Shown: positions 8,941 through 18,706 of the stretch, piece by piece
How positions within the stretch are numbered: position 1 is the stretch's first letter
How the letters are laid out: every line of letters starts with the position of its first letter
Source of the DNA: Harmothoe impar
Taxonomy: Eukaryota > Annelida > Polychaeta > Phyllodocida > Polynoidae
Direction of reading: 5' to 3'
Assembly (NCBI GenBank): GCA_947462335.1
Contig: OX381714.1
Span: forward strand, 54,667,800 to 54,731,799
DNA: 64,000 nt
Notes under the pieces: model-generated
Told to the model about the DNA's origin: nothing
Databases searched by the model: none
The model's input: the letters and a program-made list of their open reading frames with translations, nothing else
Translations under genes and position numbers: made by a program

Positions 8941-11366
8941 TTAGTTTTCCGTCGGTGGTGGGCTTTGGTCAGAAGAGGGTCCGTCTTTTTGTTTCTCGAC
9001 CGATGATACATTCCTGGTATCCTTGGACCAACATGTCCTTGCAAAGTGACCCTTCTTCCCACAATTGTAGCATTTCGTGTCTTTGTTGGGTTTCCCCTTA
9101 CCGCGACCACGAGTTGCGACCTTCTCAGCCTTCTCAGCTTTACTACGCTCCTCCATGACTTTCCCAATCATGGTCTTCAATGCACCCTCCTCTGGCGCTT
9201 GAGCGTCTGATCCTGGAACCTTTCGTCTTACATAAAAAGAACGACGTCCTTTCCATTTAGGATCCATAGCTGCCACCTCTTGCACACCCTCTGTAGCCAG
9301 TTCAACCTCTTCTACGGGCATCTCCATTACTGCTACAGGGGCTGCCTCTACAGTTTTCAACAGCTTCCTCTTTCTCAGAGCATCTTCCGTAAGCTCGAAG
9401 ATATCTGCTAGTGACATAGTGGTCTTCCACTGTGAAGCAATCTCGCTTGACAATCTCTCGTCCTTGAGTCCATCTATATACAGGCTGGACAACTTCCTTA
9501 CCAGCCATGGATCACTTGGACTCATAGATGCAAATGCTTCTGCTGCTAGCACTCTGAGAGCCATTCCAAACTGTCTGTGCCCCTCACCGGGCTTCTGAAC
9601 TCTTGCCTCTAGCTCAGATGCGGGATCCGCACCGGATGTGGAACCCAAAGCCCAAGAAGCTGTTTCCACTAATCCCTTGTACGTTCTTCCCCCGCTTAAT
9701 TCAAAGCTTGTTAGGGCGGGATCACCAGGACCATCCCGCAGACACCATGACAAAGCTGCAAGGCACTCATCGCCTTCCCAACCATTATGTCTCATATCTG
9801 CTGAAAATCGTGTGAACCATTTCCTCCATGGAACCGAGCCATCATACTGCTTCATCTTGATAGCCTGCTTCTTCACAGGTGTCATTCCCGTTCTCAACGG
9901 TATATCAGCCTGACTCAAAGCATAGTCCACTGCCTTAAAGTTCCCCACGTCATTCGGGACTGCATCAATCCCCAATCTTCTAATTGCTGGATTGTTCTGG
10001 AACACTGCCTCATCTTCCATTGACATATTTCCCCTATGTTGATAGGGTGTCCCACTCTGATTAGTACCTCCGGTCCTTGGTGTATACATGCTTCCTGGAG
10101 TTACATGACTGCCAGGTAATGGGGGAGGTGGTATATTGAACATAGGCCTCGCGTTCCCATAACAGTTATCCGGTCCCACATTGCTCCATCCCCCATAGGA
10201 GGTGTTAGGCCCAGCCAGATTCCCTTGACCTGGCGGCCGAGCATTCATGTTTGCTCCCTGTGAACCATTTCCTCCATGGAACCGAGCCATCATACTGCTT
10301 CATCTTGATAGCCTGCTTCTTCACAGGTGTCATTCCCGTTCTCAACGGTATATCAGCCTGACTCAAAGCATAGTCCACTGCCTTAAAGTTCCCCACGTCA
10401 TTCGGGACTGCATCAATCCCCAATCTTCTAATTGCTGGATTGTTCTGGAACACTGCCTCATCTTCCATTGACATATTTCCCCTATGTTGATAGGGTGTCC
10501 CACTCTGATTAGTACCTCCGGTCCTTGGTGTATACATGCTTCCTGGAGTTACATGACTGCCAGGTAATGGAGGAGGTGGTATATTGAACATAGGCCTCGC
10601 GTTCCCATAACAGTTATCCGGTCCCACATTGCTCCATCCCCCATAGGAGGTGTTAGGCCCAGCCAGATTCCCTTGACCTGGCGGCCGAGCATTCATGTTT
10701 GCTCCCTGTGAACCATTTCCTCCATGGAACCGAGCCATCATACTGCTTCATCTTGATAGCCTGCTTCTTCACAGGTGTCATTCCCGTTCTCAACGGTATA
10801 TCAGCCTGACTCAAAGCATAGTCCACTGCCTTAAAGTTCCCCACGTCATTCGGGACTGCATCAATCCCCAATCTTCTAATTGCTGGATTGTTCTGGAACA
10901 CTGCCTCATCTTCCATTGACATATTTCCCCTATGTTGATAGGGTGTCCCACTCTGATTAGTACCTCCGGTCCTTGGTGTATACATGCTTCCTGGAGTTAC
11001 ATGACTGCCAGGTAATGGGGGAGGTGGTATATTGAACATAGGCCTCGCGTTCCCATAACAGTTATCCGGTCCCACATTGCTCCATCCCCCATAGGAGGTG
11101 TTAGGCCCAGCCAGATTCCCTTGACCTGGCGGCCGAGCATTCATGTTTGCTCCCTTGAGCAAACCTGGTCTACCTACCGTAGACACATTTACCGGAACTG
11201 TAGGAACTTGCCTTGTCCCTGGAGCTGGAGTAGAATGAGCACCTGGAGCTGGAGCAGTGTTAACTGGTCCCACAGGAGGCTTATTCCCTGTAGCCTGTGC
11301 TACCGGAACGTCTCCCTTTTCTCTCTTAGTGTCATTCTCCACACTCACTGACTCTGACTCTACCAC
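8941..11366 (-). pseudogene. gag: Gypsy gag (capsid/nucleocapsid), broken by tandem triplication
   Basis: The 3' part (8941-10293, 450 residues) is a typical retrotransposon Gag. A capsid-like region holds the YDGSVPWRKWF segment, and a CCHC zinc knuckle (CYNCGKKGHFARTC) lies near the C-terminus, expected to bind element RNA. The 5' part (10653-11366) continues the same protein in another frame. Between them a 448-bp unit (9811-10258) is repeated at 10259-10706 and 10707-11154. As 448 is not a multiple of three, each junction shifts frame and yields three overlapping partial ORFs with repeated protein text. Unit copies differ by about one base, so the duplication is recent or an assembly artefact. 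The first codon at 11366 is GTG, not ATG. Confidence 0.85.
9811..11154. repeat. Three tandem copies of a 448-bp gag segment
   Basis: Units 9811-10258, 10259-10706 and 10707-11154 are almost identical. The clearest difference is AATGGAGGAGG at ~10567 against AATGGGGGAGG in the other two. Left junction TGTGAACC and right junction GCTCCC define the period. The unit length of 448 shifts the reading frame at each junction. Confidence 0.93.
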
Positions 11367-12702
11367 ACAGTTCTAACATGAACTCCTCATTCTTATCAAA
11401 CGTACTGCCATGCATGGATGAGTGTCCACTCACACTGGATAACATGTCAGCTGTATGTATCACCATGGAACTATCTAGATCCTCAGTGGCAGGTGGTTTC
11501 ACTACCTCCTCCGCTGTATTGACTATAAATACTGAGGGCTCGTCGGCAGTCACAAAGGTCTCAACTCTAGACACCTCTTGTGCTTTTCCCACCGAGTCCC
11601 TATTTACCTTAGTCTCTTCTGGTTCTAGTTTGTTCACCATGTGATTCTCAGCTTGCTGAGCTAGTGCTTCTAACTCTCCTAACTTACTATCCTGTTTCTT
11701 CAACAACTCATCATACTCCGCTACTTGTAACTGTCTTGCCAGAATCTCGGAACTAATTTCTTTATTCCGCACCACTAGCTTTTCTGTCTCAGACTTCAGT
11801 CTGACTTCAGTACCTTCAAGTAGACCCACATTGACAGAAATTTGTTCCAGATGTTTTATCTGAGCTGCATGTTCCCCAATGTTTCCCGACCTTTTTGCCA
11901 AAAAACTCTTTTCGAAAGCTTCCCTTTCCTCCTTCAACTTTCTGAGGGATTCTTCCTCTAGCCTTATCCCTTCCTTCATATGCTCATGCTCATTTCTCAA
12001 TCTGAGCGTCCTTATGTCATCCAGGCTCAACCTCTCCTTGGGTTCATAAGGTGGAACCTCTAGACCGGGTATTGTCAACCTAAAAGGATCTGGGAACAGC
12101 TTATCTCCCCTGGAGATTACATCTCCCCTGGAGATTACCTCAGCTGTCTCTTCCCCTTCCTCAGGAGTTTCCTCTAGGTCGTCCCTTTTGACAACCTCAA
12201 CTCCTTCCTGACTGACTGGGACTACCACTCTAGTCCCTTCCACTGCTTCTACAGTGGGTACTGGTCTACGTTCCCATCTTACTGGTATATCTACTGTACC
12301 CTCCAGACTAGGTATACTAGAGTCACTATCTTCTCCAATATCTTCCATGGTAACCGGTCCAAGCATCACATCCTCTCGTGATGTATCTCTCACCTGGACC
12401 TGTCCTCCCATTTCCCTATCTGGTTCCAGAGCTGGACGTTTCGCCGGAGGGTCCCCTTGTGAATCCTCAGATCTCACCTCGTGGGCTTCATCTTCCCCTC
12501 CATGTCCAATTTCCCTATTCTGATTGAACGTATGCACCTTCTGCCTAGCATTAAACCTCACCCTAGATCGTAATCTAGGACGCATACCCTCCCCTTGGTT
12601 AGTAACCGACGGGGGAGGTACCTCTGTATCTGACATATCTTCACCACACAAAAGCAACCTGTAATAGCTATCCTTGAAACCTACCAATTCTGGTTCAAAC
12701 AT
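11332..12702 (-). CDS. Gypsy ORF1, coiled-coil protein upstream of gag
   Basis: 456 residues beginning at ATG 12702. No enzymatic domain is recognisable. The first ~220 residues are acidic and low in complexity, with an arginine-rich patch near residues 40-55. About residues 225-370 are heptad-rich E/K/L sequence predicted to be a coiled coil, so oligomerisation is plausible. The ORF overlaps the gag frame by ~35 nt. The gag frame opens only after a stop near 11375 and has no ATG there, so gag would have to be reached by a frameshift from ORF1, or an indel has split one longer Gag. I cannot tell these apart. The start is chosen as the first ATG after the leader. Confidence 0.65.
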   Translation of the reverse strand: MFEPELVGFKDSYYRLLLCGEDMSDTEVPPPSVTNQGEGMRPRLRSRVRFNARQKVHTFNQNREIGHGGEDEAHEVRSEDSQGDPPAKRPALEPDREMGGQVQVRDTSREDVMLGPVTMEDIGEDSDSSIPSLEGTVDIPVRWERRPVPTVEAVEGTRVVVPVSQEGVEVVKRDDLEETPEEGEETAEVISRGDVISRGDKLFPDPFRLTIPGLEVPPYEPKERLSLDDIRTLRLRNEHEHMKEGIRLEEESLRKLKEEREAFEKSFLAKRSGNIGEHAAQIKHLEQISVNVGLLEGTEVRLKSETEKLVVRNKEISSEILARQLQVAEYDELLKKQDSKLGELEALAQQAENHMVNKLEPEETKVNRDSVGKAQEVSRVETFVTADEPSVFIVNTAEEVVKPPATEDLDSSMVIHTADMLSSVSGHSSMHGSTFDKNEEFMLELCGRVRVSECGE

Positions 12703-12762
12703 ATAAGAGCTTACCTCTCAATTTCAGAAAGAAAAAATGAAAAAAATAAATGTAAATCAATA

Positions 12763-12772
12763 CTTACCCAAA
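12763..12772 (-). promoter_or_regulatory. Splice donor in Gypsy leader
   Basis: The minus strand reads TTTGG then GTAAGTAT just downstream of the PBS, a strong consensus donor. A T-rich tract and an AG follow at ~12721-12745, and a second donor-like AG/GTAAGC lies at ~12716. This fits a retroelement that makes a spliced RNA, for example for ORF3. Confidence 0.4.
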
Positions 12773-12775
12773 GTG

Positions 12776-12787
12776 GTCACGGCACCA
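12776..12787 (-). promoter_or_regulatory. Primer binding site, tRNA-His type
   Basis: The minus strand reads TGGTGCCGTGAC, which is complementary to the 3' end of animal tRNA-His including CCA (known tRNA-His acceptor end GUCACGGCACCA). It sits one base inside the LTR end, the usual place for a minus-strand primer site. Confidence 0.75.
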
Positions 12788-12867
12788 GTGTAGCTGTTGG
12801 CTATTCTAAGATAGACATCGGCTATGAAAAACTCCAGATTCGAAAATAGGTTGTTCAGAAATTACAC

Positions 12868-12873
12868 TTTATT
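12868..12873 (-). terminator. Poly(A) signal in Gypsy LTR
   Basis: AATAAA on the minus strand, about 80 bp before the LTR inner end. It would define the R/U5 region. Confidence 0.5.
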
Positions 12874-13452
12874 CATTCTGACATACGGCTCGTAATCATA
12901 CAGACGGATAGCAATAATCAAATAGGCTTCTGAACACCAGTGGTCATATGAACATACAGGAGGTATACGCTCACGGTCTAGTACATAATTCCCGAGTTCC
13001 AAGGCTCTCTTCCATCTTGGTTAAGTCCACTTGGATCAGACTCCACAGAGGGAGTTCTGTACCCGGAGTTGTACACCAATGCGTCTATCTCCTCTAGTTC
13101 CCCCAGAGGGTGGAACAGAGAAAGACGCAGGGTGACCAAGTTGGAAGCAGCGACAGGACTAGGTCTAAAAGGTACAACAGAGTTCGGGGAAGCTCTGTTG
13201 TGGAGCAGTCGAGCTGGCCGAAGTGCGCAGCAAGACTGGGTCCTCGATTAGCAGAACCCCAGGTCTTATGTACTGGTCGTTATGTAATTCTCTTCATTAC
13301 TCGTAAACACTTGAGTTCCCGAGGAACTCCGGGTAACCACGCGCCGGTGCATCCGAGCCGACACTGTACCCGAGATATGTCGGGTGACACGTGGCGGTCA
13401 CGGCTCAATGCACATAACCAGGCCGCGCTCCACCAATCCTCAGGTGTGGGCT

Positions 13453-13459
13453 TATATAA
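13453..13459 (-). promoter_or_regulatory. TATA box in Gypsy LTR
   Basis: TATATAA on the minus strand, about 585 bp upstream of the AATAAA signal in the same LTR. Position and orientation fit a Pol II promoter for the element's genomic RNA. Confidence 0.55.
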
Positions 13460-13613
13460 CCTTATACTCGGCAGTAGACAGGAGTGCGGCCTGGATAAAC
13501 GACAACACATATATACCAAATATAACTCAAACTGGTTCCATAGAAATAGTACAGCGGCGACCCACTACACTACCAAGAATGGATATCCTCTGAGTAATAG
13601 TTTTTGAGATACA

Positions 13614-14339
13614 GCCCGATGAATTTTGAACATTTATCAGAAATATGAAATTTTTAACTACATACTCTCAACTTTACCCTAGTTTCCTCAAAATGGTCCC
13701 ATTATTGGTTAAAATCACTCTACAGTGTCCTGATCATGTGTACTTTAAGAAATATGAAGCATTATGATATTTGGTTAGACCTAATTTGCACAGTATAGGC
13801 CTAAAGTACCCCCATTAATCTATTTTCTGTCAGGGAGTCACCCGGGTGACTCTGTGACGGAAATAGTTTTTTGTATAAATGAGCATAAAAATGGTGGATT
13901 TTTGCATTAGAACATTAGAGGGAGTGGGTAGGACACAGGAAAACCAGAGATAACTTAAATATGCTGGGTATTAATAATTCTATGAAGGTTTAAATTTTCA
14001 TCAGGGTGGCTGGTGACTCCGTGACGAATATTCCGGGTGACTCCGTGATGGAAAATATGTATACCAATAGACATATTCTCCTGGAGGCAAGATTATTGGA
14101 TATTTTTCAAAATTTCTTTTTTCCAGCAGAAGACACAAGAGTTACCTCACAATCTGGGATAGGTCTAAAATAGATACTGTGTGGATCTTCTTTATATGCT
14201 ATATATAGAGGTATCAACCTGAAATGACTTTTGAATATTTTGCTGACAAAACACACTTAAATGACTGTGGAGACAAAAATATGCTACATATCTAGTGAAA
14301 TCCTCGTAAATCAATTGACTATACCATAGGCCTAATAGA
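13614..14339. other. Intergenic, short GGTGACTC repeats
   Basis: No gene. A motif close to GGGTGACTCCGTGACG occurs three times (~13845, ~14010, ~14036), the first inside the palindrome GTCACCCGGGTGAC. The rest is AT-rich unique-looking sequence. Confidence 0.5.
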
Positions 14340-14925
14340 AAATGATATTAGGAATAGGCTGTTACTGCCTCAGTAGACATGGGGACTTTGGAAGCAAACA
14401 CATCATTGAGAGGAGTGGCGACTTGAAGATCAAAATGGGTGATGACATCCTACCCAACACGACCACATATAACTACTTAGGGGTTGAATTAGATGGACCT
14501 TTAACAGTTAACCCACATATTGGCAAGGTCAAGAAATCTGTTGGCAACAAAGTGTTCAAACTAGGTTGACTAAGCAAGAGAGTACCAAATGACTGCTGCC
14601 TGACACCCAGCTAACAAAAAAACGTTATCTGACGTTACAATAACGTTATCTAAAGGTTTGGTAAACGTAATAGAATGACGGAAATATGACGTTATCTGAC
14701 GTTAAAACGTTGACTCAAAATAACGTTATAATAACGTTATACAAAAACGTTTGAATGTGTAACGTTATGACAACGTTATTTTACGTTTTTTGGGTTTTTT
14801 TTGCTAACGGTCCCTATTTGCTGTAAACCTCCGAGACATAGCAGCTATATGGACTAATCATTTCTTCAAGGAGGGAATTGAGATCTAGGTATAGGATATG
14901 TTGATCATATATAGTATGCGGTCTT

Positions 14926-14990
14926 CTATGGCACAGTTGATAGCAATGCAGGGTTAGGTATGTCTCTGACATAGGTTCGAGTGACAGAAA
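14926..14990 (+). repeat. tRNA-like module (A and B box)
   Basis: An A-box-like TGGCACAGTTGATAGCA followed ~35 nt later by the B-box-like GGTTCGAGTGA. The acceptor stem is not conserved. It is a tRNA-derived SINE fragment or tRNA pseudogene, not a working tRNA. Confidence 0.45.
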
Positions 14991-15027
14991 TGCATGTGAC
15001 AGATGCATTTCCGTCACTCGAACCTAT
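14971..15027. other. Near-perfect hairpin, 25-bp stem
   Basis: ATAGGTTCGAGTGAC... at 14971 pairs with ...CACTCGAACCTAT ending at 15027, with one mismatch and a 7-nt loop. The left arm overlaps the B box of a tRNA-like module, so it may be an inverted duplication of that module's 3' half. Confidence 0.7.
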
Positions 15028-15263
15028 ACCTAGATCTCGGAGTCTCGGAGGTTTCAAACATGTGTGCTTGTAAGACATTTTATTTGATGTGCATTTGAAT
15101 ATTTATTTACATCAGTGTGTAGTCTTCAGATAGTTTCATTTGACCATATTTCGTAATAACCATGGTAGAAACGATATGATAGAGATGGGGACATTAAAGT
15201 GCCAAATAATAGGGGAGGTGAGTATTTACTTAGATGTTCTACAGCTCGCATCCCATGTCCTGG

Positions 15264-15330
15264 TGCCATGGCTGAGTAGTCTAGGCACTGGTATATGGGT
15301 GCTATCCATGCAGGTTCGAATCACATGGCA
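15264..15330 (+). repeat. tRNA-like module with intact acceptor stem
   Basis: TGCCATG at 15264-15270 pairs perfectly with CATGGCA at 15324-15330. Between them lie the A-box-like GGCTGAGTAGTCTAGGC and B-box GGTTCGAATCA. The anticodon arm is not canonical. tRNA-derived. Confidence 0.5.
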
Positions 15331-15534
15331 GTCCCATGGGTTTTTCCAAAACGATATAGCAATGACAACAGACTCCATTACACGCACACCTCATCCATGC
15401 ATAACCCCGTCAAACTATTTTGTGATTTTCGTTATTATGTATTTCATATAGGTCTACATTTAGAGAAGTTCAAGTTATACATGAGGGTATCGAGGGGTTC
15501 TATCCCTAGGTTGTAAAAACATTAAAGTGTCCAT

Positions 15535-15600
15535 AGTAAGCCTTGAACCACCGACCTTCTGATCGTGAGACATGCATGGAACACTTTGGCCACCAAGCCT
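15535..15600 (-). repeat. tRNA-like fragment, reverse orientation
   Basis: The minus strand has CTTGGTGGCCAAAGTG (A-box-like) then GGTCGGTGGTTCAAGGC (B-box-like). Weaker than the other two modules in the same element. Confidence 0.35.
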
Positions 15601-16929
15601 TTGTCAAACTGCAGGTATATTTCTGCTTCCACATAGGTCAATAGCTGACCAAAGATGCGCAGAAATCTGCGCAATGCACGTGATTTTTAACGATAGCCTC
15701 CCCCCCTTTCACAATCAGGGGAGGGGAGGGGAGAAAATGTTCAGATCCTCTTCCAAGGGTTTGGGGGGGGGCTGATCCAAAATGGTCACTTTTTGGTGTG
15801 TTACTATATATACCTGTCATAAAAGTGTGGGAATGCACATAATTTCCACTCCCCCCCCCCCCCCTCCCAGGGTGGAGAGAGGGATATGTTGGCCATCAGC
15901 CCCTCCCCCCCCCACCCGTTTTTTTTCAGTAGGCTACGGTTTTGGTTCCTAATAGGTAATTAGGATATAAAATAGCTCTATGAAACGTTAAATAACGTTA
16001 AATAACGTTGTATATACAAACGTTTTAAGTGAACCATATACAAACGTAAAATAACATTACACTTTGAAACGTTTCAGAACGTTAAAAAACGGTTTTTGTT
16101 CACTGGGCAGTGTACAGAGCATGGTCACACCTGTTATGGACTACTGCAGTTTCTACACAGGAAGTGCTTGCCAATCAGAACTCACAAAGCTACAAAATAG
16201 GGCTCTCAGAATATGTACTAAGAGCAGGATGAGAGAAGTCAGCGCTAACGCCTTACACACAACAACTGGGGTCCTGATGCTTGAAGGCAGGCAGAAAAGA
16301 CAACTGACTAAGATCATGTGGAAACAGGCCCTCCAGGGTGAAGCCACAGTGGGAGTGCATGCAAGGTTCAGAATGAGGCGGCCAAAGACTTCCTTCTATC
16401 AAAAGGGGCCATACTATCGAGGAGTAGGGGCCTAGCCCTATGGAACGCACTGGACTTGAATGTCCAATTACTCAAAACCGATGAGGAGTTTATAGGGGCT
16501 TTGAATGAGTTATATCCGGTCAACTACTAAACTACTGATAGTAACTTGCTAATGATTATGTGATAAATGAATCATGCTAACAACACTGGCCCATTTACTG
16601 ACTGACTCATGTAAGTTAACTGGCTAATGAGACCACATGCTAATGTGTACTAACGGTTGTGAGAATGCATATATGCTACATCGACACTGAAGTGTGACAT
16701 TCATGAGAACATTGCGGAATGGAGAAAATGACATTGAAGACAAACATATCAGTCAGCAAAGTATATTGCCTGGCATATCAATAACGATAGTATGGATATA
16801 CATAACGAATTTGAATCATTAATCCTACTGTATTCAACTAAATCTGAGCACATGTAAGAGGAGTTGTCTGGGCAGAAAGCGTCTAACGATGCTACCGTTC
16901 AATAAAGATTCAGTTCAATTCAATTCAAT

Positions 16930-17180
16930 GGGAGACATGTAAAACATGTCATTTTTAGCGTTTTTAATGTTTTTAGGTTTTTTTGGGGCTTTGGGGGGCT
17001 AGAAAACTGAAAATATTGGGCCAATACACAAAAAATAAAAATCTCTCAAATTGTTAGGATGTTTTCTCACATATTCCAAAAATTTGAATAAATTGGTGCA
17101 AAAAAATGGTTATTCTGCAAAGGTATAAGCCTGGAAAGGGCCAGAAATAGCCAAAACAACATAAGTCGGTAGTTTGTGCC
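16930..17180. other. Short intergenic stretch
   Basis: AT-rich sequence with the small palindrome ACATGTAAAACATGT (16935-16949). No gene seen. Confidence 0.4.
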
Positions 17181-17192
17181 ACATCTGATGAC

Positions 17193-18422
17193 TTGGCCCC
17201 CTCTTATGCAAACTTGTTTATGGAAAATGTGGAGATAGCAGCGCTAGACTCACATACCCTGAAACCAGAGACATGGCTAAGGTTCATAGACGACATCTTC
17301 TTCATATGGACACATGGAGAAGATGAACTGGAGAAGTGGCTTCAACACTTAAACAGTTTTCATGACACAATCAAATTCACAGCAGAAATGTCGTCTAGAG
17401 AAATACATTTTCTAGACACCACCGTAAAACTAGATCAAGACACTGGGGTCCTATACACGGATTTGTATAGAAAACCCACAGATGTAAACAATTATCTAGA
17501 CTTCACCTCGGCCCACCCCTTCTCCACAAAGAGGAGTCTGCCATACTCACAGCTACTCAGAATTTTCAGAATCTGTCAAAATCTGAAAGATTTTGAGAAG
17601 CACAGCCAACAAAAAATCGCGGAATTTGAGGCAAAAGGGTACCCCAAAAAACTCTTGAACGAGGCCTACACAAAGGTGAAAGCCCAAAACAGAGCGGCTA
17701 CCCTGCAACCAAAAGCCAAAAAACCACGAGATAAAGACACTACCCATTTGATAAGCACCCACAGACCGGGCAACAATATCATAAACAAAACAGTCTCAAA
17801 GAACTGGGACAGACTGGGAGGGTCAAAACAAACAAAATTCCTGAAAAGGGGCGGATTGGTGAAAGGCCAGCGCCGCCCTAAAAATCTCAAAGACCATCTA
17901 GTAAGGGCAGCAGTGAGCTACCCCACCTCAGATGACGAGGAAGATGGTATAACGAGACACAGTCAACCCAAAAAACCAAAAACCAAATGTAGGAAGTTGT
18001 TCTGTGACAAATGTGTCAAAATTGACAAATGCGGGACAATATCCTCAAAAACGTCAGGAAGAACATTCCCGGCAAAAACCAATATCACATGTGAAAGCTC
18101 AAACCTCATATATTGCATAGAGTGCAAAAGATGCCAGATGCAATATGTGGGAAAAACTGAACGTGCCCTGAAATTCAGGCTCGGCGAACACCTAGGTCAA
18201 ATTGGCAACAACAAGGGAGAAACTGATGTACCCTGGCATTTTAACCAGTGTGACCATCAGAAAAGGAGTGACGTCAAAGTATTTGTCGTAGACTTCATCT
18301 CACGTCACCCAAAAAGTGACGAAGGTAGAAGACTCCTTGCTCTAGTGGAATTCCACTGGATCGAAAAACTCCGAACTCATTCCCCGTGGGGGATGAACAC
18401 CAAAGACGGCAGCCATGGTTAG
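17193..18422 (+). pseudogene. Penelope-like element RT (C-terminal part) with GIY-YIG endonuclease
   Basis: About 409 codons, open from a TTG, so there is no proper start: the element is 5'-truncated. APSYANLFM and the catalytic RFIDDIFFIW (RT motif C) come first, then RT thumb sequence, a lysine-rich linker, and a GIY-YIG nuclease domain (IYCIECKRCQMQYVGKT) to the end. RT plus GIY-YIG in this order is diagnostic for endonuclease-bearing Penelope-like elements. The upstream RT motifs are absent, so no activity is expected. Confidence 0.85.
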
Positions 18423-18634
18423 GCCCCCAACCAGTCCTCGTTCCAGAGCTAACCAGCAATACATTTGGGGACCATACCAGCCATAACCTGGTCCTATATA
18501 TAAAACTGCACAGACAAGTTCACCTAAACATATTGTATATAAGGTACCATATACATAACTTTATGCATAAATATGAATTAAAAAACACTAGCCCACCCAA
18601 GGGAGGGTTATTTAATTCAATACATAGACCCATA

Positions 18635-18706
18635 GTAGTACTATAGGCTCTATATAATCCCCGTCAATCCACCTGATGATGACGCCATCTAGGGTCGAAA
18701 CTACAA
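18635..18706 (+). ncRNA. Hammerhead ribozyme-like remnant in Penelope 3' tail
   Basis: CTGATGA (18673-18679) and GAAAC (18697-18701) match the hammerhead core, with a 3-bp GAC/GTC stem II between them and an extra U after CTGATGA. GTAGTA at 18635-18640 could pair as stem III with CTAC after GAAA and supply a UA cleavage site. Stem I is not convincing. Hammerheads are known in Penelope-like elements. This is at best a degraded copy. Confidence 0.3.

Larger units (their letters stand above)
1..13613 (-). mobile_element. Ty3/Gypsy LTR retrotransposon, 3' end outside the window
   Basis: Read on the minus strand from 13613 down, the order is 5' LTR, tRNA-His-type PBS, coiled-coil ORF1, gag with CCHC knuckle, pol (protease, RT, RNase H, integrase: the Ty3/Gypsy order), a short basic ORF, a 0.9-kb spacer, then a large ORF3. 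The 3' LTR should lie just beyond base 1, so LTR divergence and target duplication cannot be read. Catalytic residues of all pol enzymes are present and pol has no internal stop, so the copy is probably young. Gag is disrupted by a tandem triplication, so this copy is unlikely to move on its own as read. The extra ORFs before gag and after pol are unusual for Ty3/Gypsy. Confidence 0.93.
12789..13613 (-). repeat. 5' LTR of the Gypsy element (825 bp)
   Basis: On the minus strand the LTR would begin TGTATCTC at 13613 and end CAGCTACA at 12789, one base before the PBS. It contains a TATATAA box (minus, 13453-13459) and an AATAAA signal (minus, 12868-12873) in the right order for a U3-R-U5 layout. 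Boundaries rest on the TGTA/TACA termini and the PBS position, because the partner LTR is outside the window. The inner boundary is firmer than the outer one. Confidence 0.7.
14606..16107. mobile_element. AACGTT-rich TIR element, 1502 bp
   Basis: The ends are CCCAGCTAACAAAAA and the inverse of TTTGTTCACTGGG, flanked by CA on both sides (14604-14605 and 16108-16109), a 2-bp target duplication confirmed by the split LINE. Both termini hold many AACGTT units. The interior has no transposase ORF but carries three tRNA-like modules, a 25-bp-stem hairpin and poly-C runs. Non-autonomous DNA element. Confidence 0.8.
14340..16929 (+). mobile_element. Non-LTR retrotransposon 3' end, split by a MITE
   Basis: 14342-14569 encodes the C-terminal RT region of a LINE (YLGVELDGPL, HIGKVKK), and 16108-16500 continues it (LQNRALRIC, TTTGVLMLEGR). 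The two halves are separated by the 1.5-kb TIR element at 14606-16107. The 3' UTR ends with AATAAA (16900-16905) and the short tail repeat TTCAATTCAATTCAAT, typical of CR1/L2-like LINEs. The copy is 5'-truncated and frameshifted, hence dead. Confidence 0.75.
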
